The position numbers and the translations under genes are program-made. Of a stretch of 54,667 nucleotides of DNA, positions 32,096 through 40,551 are shown one piece after another. Source of the stretch: Streptomyces cellostaticus (lineage in GTDB: Bacteria > Actinomycetota > Actinomycetes > Streptomycetales > Streptomycetaceae); assembly GCF_023630175.1 (NCBI RefSeq), contig NZ_JALLIN010000051.1:1-54667 (forward strand), in the 5' to 3' direction. A model generated the notes under the pieces. That model saw nothing but the letters and a program-made list of their open reading frames with translations. It had not been told where the DNA came from and searched no databases. Position 1 is the first letter of the stretch. Every line of letters begins with the position of its first letter.

Positions 32096-32564
32096 GGCCC
32101 GTGGCCTTTCTGCGGATCAGGAGAGGGGCAGCGCGATTCCCGGACGAGAGGACCCCGGGGAACCCTGGAACGGCCGGACGGGCCTACGAGTTGATGAACC
32201 GGGTCAGCGGGTCGCCGCGGGCATCCGGTACCGGCCGCGCAGCGGGCACCGGACGGACGAGGACACCAGGATCACCTCGGACCGCGACGGGGGAACGACG
32301 ACGGCGGTACGGTCACGCACGGCCGGGCTCCCCTCGGTGATCACGGTTCGGTGGACGCATGGGACGCCCCCCTGTGTTCCGGCGGGTCGGCCCGTGCGTG
32401 GTGAGTCTAGGGATGGCGGCGGGCGGCCGCAGCGAATATTCGGCGCGGCAGCGGCACACGCCCGACGAACGGGGCGGCGCACCTCGACGGGTGTCGGAGC
32501 ACGCCGCCCCCCCCGGGGGGGGCGGGAGGCGGGAGGCGGGAGTGGCCCGCGCGGCCATGGCCGG
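32096..32564. other. 469-bp gap upstream of the EF-G-like gene
   Basis: No gene is supported. The right end carries a C8/G8 palindrome and a run of GGGAGGC units; the left part must hold the promoter of the minus-strand GTPase gene, but no strong -10 was recognised. Confidence 0.5.
32507..32542. repeat. C8G8 palindrome followed by a G-quadruplex-type tract
   Basis: Eight C (32507-32514) are followed by eight G (32515-32522) and then three GGGAGGC-type units up to 32542. It lies 22 bp beyond the stop of the ABC-2 permease gene. As RNA from the plus strand it could form a quadruplex; on the minus strand it would read as a C-rich tract. Confidence 0.7.
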
Positions 32565-33356
32565 CTACCTGGGGGCGCGGTCGAACTTCTTGGTGGACCA
32601 GAGGTGGCCGAGGACGGCGAGGGCGAGGCACCAGGCGATGGCGAGCCATCCGTTGTCGCCGATCTCGGTGCCGAGGAGGAGTCCGCGCAGGGTCTCGATC
32701 GCGGGGGTGAACGGCTGGTACCGGGCCACGGGCTGGAACCAGCCGGGCATGGCGTCGATGGGGACGAAGGTGCTGGACAGCAGCGGCAGCAGGATCAGGG
32801 GCATGGCGTTGTTGCCGGCGGCCTCCGCGTTGGGGCTGATCAGGCCCATGCCGACGGCGATCCAGGTGAGCGCGGTGGAGAACAGCACGAGCAGCCCGAA
32901 GGCCGCCAGCCATTCCAGGACCGTCGCGTCGGTGGAGCGGAAGCCGATGGCCACGGCGACGGCGCCGACGAGGACGACACTGACGACGGACCGCAGGACG
33001 CTGCCGATGACGTGGCCGATGATCACCGAGCCGCGGTGGATCGCCATGGTGCGGAAGCGGGCGATGATGCCCTCGGTCATGTCGTTGCAGACGGAGACCG
33101 CGGTACCGACCACGGTGCTGCCGATGGTCATCAGCAGCAGCCCGGGGACGACGAAGGCGATGTAGGCGGAACGGTCCGGTCTGCCGTCGCCGATGCCGGC
33201 GCTCATGGTGTCGCCGAAGATGTAGACGAACAGGAGCAGCAGCATGATCGGGGTGAGCAGGAGGTTCAGGGTGAGGGAGGGGTAGCGCCGGGCGTGCAGG
33301 AGGTTGCGTCGCAGCATGGTGGAGGAGTCGCGCAGGGCGAGGGCGAGGGTGCTCAT
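32565..33356 (-). CDS. ABC-2 type transporter permease (DrrB-like)
   Basis: This 263-aa membrane protein has six helices. It carries the DrrB-type N-terminus (LRDSSTMLRRNLLHARRYPS) and the conserved MTEGIIARFRTMAIHRGSV segment (about residues 93-111). PFTPAIETLRGLLLG precedes the last helix. Its start overlaps the ATPase stop (ATGA). With the ATPase it forms a DrrAB-like exporter for a lipophilic substrate, possibly an antibiotic. Third and last gene of the operon that starts with the DUF4097 gene. Confidence 0.92.
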   Translation of the reverse strand: MSTLALALRDSSTMLRRNLLHARRYPSLTLNLLLTPIMLLLLFVYIFGDTMSAGIGDGRPDRSAYIAFVVPGLLLMTIGSTVVGTAVSVCNDMTEGIIARFRTMAIHRGSVIIGHVIGSVLRSVVSVVLVGAVAVAIGFRSTDATVLEWLAAFGLLVLFSTALTWIAVGMGLISPNAEAAGNNAMPLILLPLLSSTFVPIDAMPGWFQPVARYQPFTPAIETLRGLLLGTEIGDNGWLAIAWCLALAVLGHLWSTKKFDRAPR

Positions 33357-34315
33357 CGGGCGTTCTCCTTGGGCTGGTCGGGGATGGCGGCGCCGCCGGT
33401 GAGGGCGAAGAAGACGTCGTCGAGGTCGGGGGTGTGCACGGTCAGCTCGTCGGCCTCGATGCCGGCCGTGTCCAACCGGTCGAGGAGGGAGCGCAGTTCG
33501 CGCTGGCTGCCGTCGCCGGGGATGTTCAGGGCGAGGGCCTGGTCGTCACGGGTGGCCTCGCGCAGGGCGGTGGCGGCACTCCGGTAGGCGGCGGGGTCGG
33601 TGAAGCGGAGCCGGACGTGGCCGCCGGGGACGATGCGCTTGAGTTCGTCGGCGGTGCCCTGGGCGGCGATCCTGCCGTCGTGGAGGACGGCGATGCGGTC
33701 GGCGAGTTCGTCGGCCTCCTCCAGGTACTGGGTGGTGAGGAAGACGGTGACGCCGCCGGTGACGAGTTCGCGGATGATCTGCCACATGGTGTGCCGGGAG
33801 CGCGGGTCGAGGCCGGTGGTCGGCTCGTCGAGGAAGATGATGCGGGGGCCGCCGACCAGGGTCATGGCGATGTCGAGGCGGCGTTTCATGCCGCCGGAGT
33901 AGGCCGAGGCGGGCTTCTTCGCGGCGTCGGTGAGGTCGAAGCGCTCCAGAAGTTCGGCGGTCACCCGGCGCCCCTCGCGCCGGGTGAGGTGGTTCAGGTC
34001 CGCCATGAGGAGCATGTTCTCCTCGCCGGTGATCAGACCGTCGACGGCCGAGAACTGCCCGGTGACGCCGACCGCGGCGCGTACCGCCTGCCCCGCGGTG
34101 CGCGGGTCGTGACCGCCGACGCGGACGGGGCCGCTGCCGGGGTCGGGCGGGATGAGGGTGGAGAGGATGTTGACGGCGGTTGTCTTGCCGGCGCCGTTCG
34201 GGCCGAGCAGGGAGAAGATCGTTCCCTCCGGTACGGCCAGGTCGACGCCGTCCAGGACGGTCTTGTCGCCGTAGGACTTGCGCAGCCCGTTCGCCGCGAT
34301 GGCCAGGTCGGTCAT
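33353..34315 (-). CDS. ABC transporter ATP-binding protein (DrrA-like)
   Basis: This 320-aa ATPase has Walker A GPNGAGKTT (about residues 38-46), signature YSGGMKRRLDIAMTL, Walker B IIFLDEPTTGLDPRSR and a C-terminal DrrA domain (TPDLDDVFFALTGG) that regulates daunorubicin-type exporters. ATG 34315 follows AAGGGGG. It is coupled to the permease gene and 32 nt after the DUF4097 gene. It powers the exporter; the substrate is unknown. Confidence 0.93.
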   Translation of the reverse strand: MTDLAIAANGLRKSYGDKTVLDGVDLAVPEGTIFSLLGPNGAGKTTAVNILSTLIPPDPGSGPVRVGGHDPRTAGQAVRAAVGVTGQFSAVDGLITGEENMLLMADLNHLTRREGRRVTAELLERFDLTDAAKKPASAYSGGMKRRLDIAMTLVGGPRIIFLDEPTTGLDPRSRHTMWQIIRELVTGGVTVFLTTQYLEEADELADRIAVLHDGRIAAQGTADELKRIVPGGHVRLRFTDPAAYRSAATALREATRDDQALALNIPGDGSQRELRSLLDRLDTAGIEADELTVHTPDLDDVFFALTGGAAIPDQPKENAR

Positions 34316-34347
34316 GGGTGGGCCCCCTTGATCTGTCGTCTGCGGAT

Positions 34348-35019
34348 TCAGAGGCTGCGGGCGGCGATGTCGCCGTAGGCGGTGGTGGCGTGGATGGTCA
34401 GGCCGGCGCCGGCGCCGTCGGCGTTCCGCAGCGAGTTGTGGATCCGGCCGTAGCCGGTGCCGGCGTCGAGCGAGGCGGCGACTCCGCGGGCGGCGCCGAC
34501 CGAGATCCCGCCGTGCTGGGTGCGCAGGGTGACCTCGCCGCGCTGGGCCTCGGCGACGCTGATGTCGCCCTTCTGGGTGCTGATCTCGGCGGACCCGCCC
34601 AGGCGGCCGACCGAGACGTCGCCGGCCTGGAGGGTGAGGCGGGCGCCGGCGGTCTCGTCGAGCTTGACCGAGCCCTGCGCGCCCTCGAAGGCGATGTCGC
34701 CGAGGCGTCCGACGCCCCGGAGTTCGGCGAGGGCCGCCTTCGCGTCGACCCGGGACCCGGCGGGCAGTTGAACGGTCACCTCGACGGATCCGGAGGGGCC
34801 GAGGATCCGGTTCCTCGCCGCGGGGGCCTCGATCCGCAGGACGCCTTCGGCGTAGGCGACCTCGATCTCCTCCGCCGCCTTCACGTCGCGGCCCCTGGAG
34901 GCGTCGGCGGGCAGTACCTCGACCGTGGTGTCGGTCCGGTCGCTGGCGATGAACCGGATCTGGCCCGCGGGGATGTCCAGGACTGCGGAGACCGGGGCGG
35001 GGGTGTCGAACTTGTGCAT
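34348..35019 (-). CDS. DUF4097-family beta-strand-repeat protein
   Basis: This 223-aa protein forms a right-handed beta-helix-like fold of repeated short strands (GRLGDIAFEGAQGSVKLDE, VGRLGGSAEISTQKGDISV, GEVTLRTQHGGISVGAARG). No signal peptide is seen, so it is probably cytosolic or peripheral. DUF4097 genes are often joined to ABC-2 exporters and one-component regulators in Actinobacteria; the role is unknown. First gene of the operon. Its start faces the CGTTGC array and the divergent regulator. Confidence 0.82.
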   Translation of the reverse strand: MHKFDTPAPVSAVLDIPAGQIRFIASDRTDTTVEVLPADASRGRDVKAAEEIEVAYAEGVLRIEAPAARNRILGPSGSVEVTVQLPAGSRVDAKAALAELRGVGRLGDIAFEGAQGSVKLDETAGARLTLQAGDVSVGRLGGSAEISTQKGDISVAEAQRGEVTLRTQHGGISVGAARGVAASLDAGTGYGRIHNSLRNADGAGAGLTIHATTAYGDIAARSL

Positions 35020-35083
35020 GACGTGTTCCCTCTTCCATGGCGTGGGCCCGTGCGGCCCGTCGTTTCCAACAAGGGAAAAGCTA

Positions 35084-35205
35084 CGTTGCGTTCACATAAA
35101 TGGCAACGTACTCGTTGCGTCAAGAAAGCATTACCGCATGTCAGATGACATATTTCGTTGCAACCGCTGAGACTCTAACGCAACGACCCCACCAACGCTC
35201 GTTGC
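35084..35205. promoter_or_regulatory. Array of six CGTTGC/GCAACG operator half-sites
   Basis: CGTTGC or its complement occurs at 35084, 35103, 35113, 35156, 35180 and 35200. The second and third form a perfect inverted repeat GCAACG-TACT-CGTTGC (35103-35118). The array fills an A/T-rich region between the divergent DUF4097/ABC operon and its regulator gene. The regulator is the probable ligand, giving coordinated autoregulation. Confidence 0.8.
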
Positions 35206-35263
35206 AATGGAGCAGGAGTGAACGCTATGGTGTGAGCCACCACGCGACACGAAGGGGACCGCG

Positions 35264-36013
35264 ATGCCGGGAGGCCGACTCACCCAGCAGGAACGCCAGC
35301 AGATCTCGCTGGGACTGGCCGACGGCCTCGCCTACGCGGAGATCGCCAGGCGCCTCGACCGTCCGACCTCGACCGTCACCCGCGAGGTGATGCGCAACGG
35401 CGGCCCCACCGCCTACCGCGCCGACCTCGCCCACCGTGCGACCGAACAGCGCGCCCACCGCCGTCGGCCGGCCACCCCTCGCGACACGGCGGCCTCGCGG
35501 GTCCACGGCCGCGACGCCGAGGCGGTGCGCGCGTACGAGGAGGCGTTCACCACCCTGCTGATGCGTCAGGGCCTGCCGAAGATGATGTCCCGGGTGCTGA
35601 CCTGCCTCTACACCGCCGACACCGGCAGCCTCACAGCGGCGGAGCTCACCCGGCACCTCCAGGTCAGCCCGGCGTCGATCTCCAAGGCCATCACCCAACT
35701 CGAGAGCCAGGGCCTGATCCGCCGCGAGCGCGACGAACGCCGCCGCGAGCGCTACACGGTCGACAACGACGTCTGGTACCAGGGGATGATCGCGGCCGCC
35801 CGGTCGAACGCCGAACTCGCCGAGACCGCACGACAGGGCGTCGCCCTCCTCGGCCCCGACACTCCCGCCGCCACCCGCCTGGAGAACATCGCCCGCTTCG
35901 TCGACTTCGTCGGCGAGAGCCTGGAGCGCGCCGCGGAACAGGCGCGGGACATCCTCTACGCGCGGCCCGAGGAGCGCCGGTCCGGCACCGCCGGTCCGCG
36001 GGAGGACCGCTGA
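35264..36013 (+). CDS. MarR/GbsR-like regulator with an IS30-transposase-type N-terminal HTH
   Basis: This 249-aa protein joins two DNA-binding modules. Residues 5-50 (LTQQERQQISLGLADGLAYA, then IARRLDRPTSTVTREVMRNG) match the helix-turn-helix of IS30 transposases. Residues 85-175 form a winged helix of the GbsR/MarR type (LTCLYTADTGSLTAAELTRH, VSPASISKAITQLESQGLI, RRERDERRRERYTV). A helical tail follows. No catalytic DDE residues are present, so this is a regulator and not an insertion sequence. ATG 35264 follows GAAGGGG. It is divergent from the DUF4097/ABC operon across the CGTTGC array and probably represses both. Confidence 0.87.
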   Translation: MPGGRLTQQERQQISLGLADGLAYAEIARRLDRPTSTVTREVMRNGGPTAYRADLAHRATEQRAHRRRPATPRDTAASRVHGRDAEAVRAYEEAFTTLLMRQGLPKMMSRVLTCLYTADTGSLTAAELTRHLQVSPASISKAITQLESQGLIRRERDERRRERYTVDNDVWYQGMIAAARSNAELAETARQGVALLGPDTPAATRLENIARFVDFVGESLERAAEQARDILYARPEERRSGTAGPREDR

Positions 36014-36398
36014 GCGGCTGACGCGGACCGCGCGGACGGCAGGCCGCGTGGACCCTACGAGCAGAGGGCCGCGACCGTGCAGGTCGTGGCCCTCTCGCCC
36101 GTGTTCCCACGGTGATCGCGGTGGGACGTTCACGAGATCCTCGACCAGCCGCGACGGGGCTGATCGATGGTGCGGTTCCCTCGGGTCACCCGATCGCCTG
36201 ATCACCCTCGGACCACCCCACCCCCGCACGGAAGCCGACAACCATGCGGAATTCGGCATCCACATCGGTATGGTTCCGCCTCAAGGGGAGGACCGAGCGG
36301 CCGTTGTGCCGCTCGCCGCATCAACTCGCGGAGACGGCAGCCAGGGTGCCCGCACCCCACACCGCAGCCGACCGCGGAACAGTCTGGGGGGAACCGCC
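36014..36398. other. Gap before the EcsC-like gene
   Basis: The left part holds the terminator of the regulator gene. No gene is supported in the rest; a TATGGT box at 36269-36274 could be a -10 element, but it lacks a clear -35. Confidence 0.45.
36063..36095 (+). terminator. Hairpin terminator after the regulator gene
   Basis: Stem AGAGGGCC/GGCCCTCT (36063-36070 with 36088-36095) continues with CGACC/GGTCG (36072-36076 with 36082-36086), with one internal mismatch and a 5-nt loop. Confidence 0.75.
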
Positions 36399-37570
36399 AT
36401 GACAGAAGCACCGACGCACGCCGCCGACACCGACGCGGCCGAGGCCGCCGAGGCCGCCGACCGGAAGGTCGTCGAGCAGGAGCAGGCCGAGATCAAGGAC
36501 TTCGTCAAGGGCCTGAGCGCGGACGACATCAAGTCGGGCAACTGGTTCACCAAGCTCGCCGCCCACGCCATGAACTCGTACACCGAGAAGGTGGACTGGC
36601 AGTACTTCCAGGACCGGTACGCGGGCGTGCCCGCGGACGCCATCGTGGATCAGCGGATCAAGATGGCGGCCCGGTACGCGGCGCTCGAAGGCGGGCTCTC
36701 CGCCGGGGCCTACACGGCGACCGTCGCCGCCACCATCGGGAGCCTCGGGGGTGCCTCGCCGGCGACCGTCCCCGCGGCCGTGGCGACCATGATGGTCGAC
36801 GTCGCGTTCACCACCCGACTCCAGCTCCGCCTGGCCTACGACCTCTCCGTCCTCTACCGGGTCCCGCTCGACGTGCACGACCCCGAGGATCTGTGGAAGC
36901 TCATCCGCGTGGCCTTCACGATCAAGAGCGGGGAAGCGGCACGGGAAGGCGTGGTCAAGGCGGTCCCGGCCCTGGTGCGACCGCTGGTCAAGCGCTTCTA
37001 CTCCGGATCGGCAATCACCGCGGGCAAGGCGCTCCCCGTCGTCGGGAAGCACCTCCTCCAGCGCAACGTCATCAAGATCGGCATCCCCCTGGTCGGCCTC
37101 CCCTCGCCGTCCTGCTGAACCGCTACACCACGCTTCTCGCCGGCCGGCACGCGCGGGCCGTGTTCCGGAACGAGGCGCGGGTGATCGAGATCGCCGAGGG
37201 AATCAGCGAGCGCAGCCGGCACCCGCAGCTGATGCTGTGGGTCGCATGGCTCGTGCTCAGGGCGAACGCGAAGGCCAAAATCGCCGACGACGAGGCGCTG
37301 CTGATGCGGCATCTGGTGCGGCTGGTCCGGGAGCGGCACGAGGTGGTCGACGAGCGGCTCGCGCACGTCGTCGACGTCGACCCGGCCGAGGTGTGGCAGC
37401 GCGTGGACGCCGAGCCGGGCGATCTCGGCGACGTCCTCGACGCCGCGGAGCGCGTGGCCGCCGTGGACGGTGACGTCGACTCCCGTGAGAAGGCGGTCCT
37501 CGCGGAGCTTCGGGAGCGTTGCCGTCGGACGGGTGCGGCGCCACGCCCCGGCCGACGCGCGACCGGCTGA
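36399..37570 (+). pseudogene. EcsC-like/TerB-like protein interrupted by a -1 frameshift
   Basis: The first frame (ATG 36399, SD GGGGGGAA) encodes 239 aa: an Ala/Glu-rich N-terminus, then an EcsC-type region (YAALEGGLSAGAYTATVAAT, VDVAFTTRLQLRLAYDLSVL). It stops at 37118. The -1 frame continues without loss from CCCC 37100-37103: PLAVLLNRYTTLLAGRHARA, then a TerB-like helical domain (IADDEALLMRHLVRLVRERH, AVDGDVDSREKAVLAELRER) to 37570. Adding one C to the run restores a single protein of about 390 aa. This may be a recent indel, a sequencing error in a homopolymer, or programmed frameshifting. Function is unknown; EcsC proteins are linked to membrane or secretion roles. Confidence 0.75.
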
Positions 37571-37672
37571 GCGCGCGCCGATCCCCGGCTGCGATCTCGC
37601 CGCCCCTCCCGCCCGTCCCTTACTCCTTCACTCCGGCCAAGGGACATGGACAGTGCGGGCGCGACGGGGATG

Positions 37673-39298
37673 TCACCAGGCCGACCACGGCGAAAAGGCG
37701 TGGTGCCCTGAGCGGATACGAGGACGGTCCGGCGATGCCCCCGTGCCCGGGTGCACCAGTTTCTGCACCGCTTCGTCGAGAGCGGCCGCACCGGCCGCCC
37801 AACGCGTCCGGCGCTTCTCCGCCCTGTCCCGCGCCCGCTGCAGATCGGCGCGGAGTCCGGCCACAGCGCGGGCCGTCGAGTCACCGCCGGGTCCGCCACC
37901 GTACGCGCAGGCCCGAGCGACGGCCGCCGGTTGCAACCAGTCGTCCAGACCGCCGGTGGAATCCTGGGCTCCGTGGCGGGCCGCCAGCCGGGCGATCTCC
38001 GGGACGTCATGGGCGGCCTCGGCGAAGGACCGGGAGGTGTCCAGGGCGCGCAGTACGGTCTTGCCCACCAGATGGTGAGCGCTGCGGAACGGCATCCCCG
38101 TGGCGACCAGTCGCTCGGCCAGGTAGGTGGCGGGAGTGAAGCCGTCGACGGCGCGCCGCAGCATGCGCTCCGCATCCGGTTCGGCGCCGTGCACGACGAG
38201 CCGCAGCAGGGTCACGGCGTCCGTCGCGTTCCCCAGCCCGGGCCACGTGTGCCGCAGTGCCTCCGTGCCGACGGCGATGGCGTTGGTGTAGGAGGCGGTG
38301 GCCATCGATGAGGCGGCCGCCGTGAACGCGCCGAGGCTCGCTGTCGCCCTGCCCTGGACATGTTCCAAGAGGAATGGGTTCCGTTTCTGGGGCATCATCG
38401 AGCTGGAACCCACCAGGTCGTCCGCGAGGTGGACGAGGCCGGCCTCTTCCGAGGTCCAGGCCGAGAGGTCCCGGGCGACGCGGGCGACGGTGACGCCCAG
38501 CGCGGAGGCCGCGGCCAGCAGTCTGAGCGCGAAGTCCCGGGAGGCGACGGCGTCGACGGAGTTGCGGGCTGGGCCCGTGAACCCGAGCAGGACGCTCGTA
38601 CGCTCCGCGTCGACGGCCACGGACGTGCCGCCCACGGCTCCGGCGCCGAGGGGGTTGGTGTCGAGCTCCCGCCCGGCGTGCAGCAGGTCTTCGAGCGCGC
38701 GGAGCACGGAACAGCCCACGCCGGCCAGGTAGTGCCCGTAGGTGATGGGGACGGCGGGCTGCCCGTGGGTGTAGGCGGGCATGACGACGGCCCTGTGCTC
38801 CTCGGCCTTGTCCAGAAGCGTCCTCGCGAACGCCTCGGTCGCGTCCACCAGGCGCGAGAAGTGCCGACGGCCGCGCAGCCGGGCCGTCGTCGCGTTGAGG
38901 TCGTTTCGGGAGCGGCCGGTGTGCATCACACCGCCGATCTCCTCGCCGAGCCGTTCGGTCAGCAGGCCCTCGTAAGCGAGGTAGACGCCCCGGGGCATGG
39001 GCCTGGCTCGTACGGCGGCGAAGTCGCTGCGGCGCAGATCGTCGATGGCGCGCAGGAGGGCGGAGGCGCGGGCCGGCTCGACGATCCCTCGCTCGGTGAG
39101 CATCACGAGGTGGGCGCGGTCGACCTCGCTGATGAGGTGGAGCTCCTCGCCGAGCCCGTCGGCCGCGTCGTCGACGGGGAGGTACTGGTCGTAGACGATC
39201 GCGTGGGCCTCGTCGTTCAGCCCGGTGCTCAGCCTTCCGGTGTCCACGCCGGGTCGCGTCACTGCGGCCGCTGCGTCTGTGGTGCGTTCGGTGCTCAT
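37673..39298 (-). CDS. Argininosuccinate lyase homologue (fumarase/aspartase superfamily)
   Basis: This 541-aa cytosolic lyase eliminates fumarate from N-substituted aspartates. It has MHTGRSRNDLNATTARLRGR (about residues 123-142), the PAYTHGQPAVPITYGHYL catalytic segment and the superfamily signature GSSSMMPQKRNP (about residue 300). It is longer than ArgH (about 470) owing to an Arg/Gly-rich C-terminus. It lies last in a four-gene operon with a GHMP kinase, a cysteine-synthase-like enzyme and an ATP-grasp ligase, so it is not the arginine-pathway gene. From memory, the friulimicin dab genes also pair a cysteine-synthase-like with an argininosuccinate-lyase-like enzyme for 2,3-diaminobutyrate; the same use is likely here. 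Confidence 0.87.
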   Translation of the reverse strand: MSTERTTDAAAAVTRPGVDTGRLSTGLNDEAHAIVYDQYLPVDDAADGLGEELHLISEVDRAHLVMLTERGIVEPARASALLRAIDDLRRSDFAAVRARPMPRGVYLAYEGLLTERLGEEIGGVMHTGRSRNDLNATTARLRGRRHFSRLVDATEAFARTLLDKAEEHRAVVMPAYTHGQPAVPITYGHYLAGVGCSVLRALEDLLHAGRELDTNPLGAGAVGGTSVAVDAERTSVLLGFTGPARNSVDAVASRDFALRLLAAASALGVTVARVARDLSAWTSEEAGLVHLADDLVGSSSMMPQKRNPFLLEHVQGRATASLGAFTAAASSMATASYTNAIAVGTEALRHTWPGLGNATDAVTLLRLVVHGAEPDAERMLRRAVDGFTPATYLAERLVATGMPFRSAHHLVGKTVLRALDTSRSFAEAAHDVPEIARLAARHGAQDSTGGLDDWLQPAAVARACAYGGGPGGDSTARAVAGLRADLQRARDRAEKRRTRWAAGAAALDEAVQKLVHPGTGASPDRPRIRSGHHAFSPWSAW

Positions 39299-40551
39299 GC
39301 CGATGCCTCCTCGGGGGCCGGGCGGAGCGCGCCGGCCAGTTCGCGCAGTGCTTCGTCGGCGGATGCCCCGGCGAGGGCCGCGTCGGCGGCGGAGGCGATG
39401 ACGTGTCCGAGTCGGCCACGGAAGTCGCGGGCGGGTTCAACCGGCTCGTCGGGAGCGCGGTAGAACACGGCGGTCTCGATGTGCGGTACGGCGCGGGCGG
39501 TCTCCAGGCTCCGCTCGGTCCGGGTGCGGTCGGCGAGGAAGCCCGGGCTGCCGGTGGTGAGGAAGCGGATCGCGGCCGCCCAGCGGGCTGCCCGCGGGGT
39601 GTCGTTCGGGAGAGCGCCGACGGCGGCCCTGACCTGCCAGGCCACCAGGTCGATACCGAGGGCGTGGCGGACCAGCTCCGGGATCATGCCGCCGGCCAGT
39701 CGCGGGTTGACCTCGACGACGCGGACGTCGCCGCCGTCCATGCGCAGCTCGACGTGTGCGGCTCCCCAGCCGAGTCCGAGCGCCTTCACCGCGCGCACGG
39801 CCTGGTCCCGGAGCAGTGCCGCGGCGGCTTCCGGTACCGGGGCCGGGACGTCGTGTCCCAGCTCGACGAAGTCAGGCAGCGGGCCCAGGTGCTTCGCGAC
39901 GACGACCACGGCCGTGCAGCCGAACACTTCCACGGAGTACTCGGCGCCGCGCAGGTACTCCTCGACGAGGATGTCGCAGGGTACGGCCACGCCGCGCTCG
40001 TTCACGGCCGCTGACGCCAGTGCCGCGGCGTGGGCCGACACCTCCTCGGCGTCCGCGCACAGCCGCACTCCGAGGCTGCCGGAACCCTGGACGGGCTTGA
40101 GTACGACGGGGTAGCCGATGCGGTCCGCGGCGGTCCGTGCCTCACCGGCGCCGCGCACCCGCTCGTGGCGCGGGACGGCCACGTCCGCCTCGCGCAGCCG
40201 CTGTCGCTGCCGTCCCTTGTCGCGGCATTCCCGTACGGCGTCGGCGTCGGGGCCGGGCAGGCCGAGAGCACGTGCGGTGGCTGCGGCCGTGGCCACGTAG
40301 TAGTCGGAGCTGGAGGTGACCCCGGCTATTGGAGCCTGCTGCCGGAGGCGTCGGGCGGTGGTGAGGACGGCGGCGTCGTCCGCCGTGTCGACGACCACTG
40401 CGCGTAGGTCGTCTTCGGCCACGTACGGGTATCGACCCGGGTCCGTGCAGAGCAGTACGGGCTGGATTCCCAACGCCCTCGCCTGCCGGGCGAACTGCCG
40501 TCCCGTTCCGGTCGTGTTGCTTTCGACGAGCAGCAGTACGGGCTGTGTCAC
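39295..40551 (-). CDS. ATP-grasp domain ligase
   Basis: This 418-aa ligase of the carboxylate-amine type has the N-terminal pre-ATP-grasp fold (VLLLVESNTTGTGRQFAR), the ATP-binding GYPVVLKPVQGSGSLGV (about residues 139-155), the ILVEEYLRGAEYSVEVFG segment and the metal-binding HVELRMDGGDVRVVEVNPRL. It ends with a long helical tail. It would activate a carboxylate as acyl phosphate and join it to an amine. GTG 40551 overlaps the PLP-gene stop (GTGA) and its stop overlaps the lyase start (ATGA). It may couple aspartate or another acid to the diamino acid, or make a dipeptide; the substrates are unknown. Confidence 0.87.
   Translation of the reverse strand: MTQPVLLLVESNTTGTGRQFARQARALGIQPVLLCTDPGRYPYVAEDDLRAVVVDTADDAAVLTTARRLRQQAPIAGVTSSSDYYVATAAATARALGLPGPDADAVRECRDKGRQRQRLREADVAVPRHERVRGAGEARTAADRIGYPVVLKPVQGSGSLGVRLCADAEEVSAHAAALASAAVNERGVAVPCDILVEEYLRGAEYSVEVFGCTAVVVVAKHLGPLPDFVELGHDVPAPVPEAAAALLRDQAVRAVKALGLGWGAAHVELRMDGGDVRVVEVNPRLAGGMIPELVRHALGIDLVAWQVRAAVGALPNDTPRAARWAAAIRFLTTGSPGFLADRTRTERSLETARAVPHIETAVFYRAPDEPVEPARDFRGRLGHVIASAADAALAGASADEALRELAGALRPAPEEASA

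Noticed and set aside
32204..32482. Small minus-strand frame upstream of the EF-G-like gene
   Set aside because: Arg/Pro-rich composition, no SD, no family resemblance. Treated as non-coding.
35264..36013. IS30-family transposase
   Set aside because: Only the N-terminal HTH resembles IS30. The rest is a winged-helix regulator without DDE residues, and no terminal inverted repeats were seen.
37673..39298. Housekeeping argH of arginine biosynthesis
   Set aside because: No other arg genes nearby, an extended C-terminus, and tight coupling to the ATP-grasp, PLP and kinase genes point to a specialised role.
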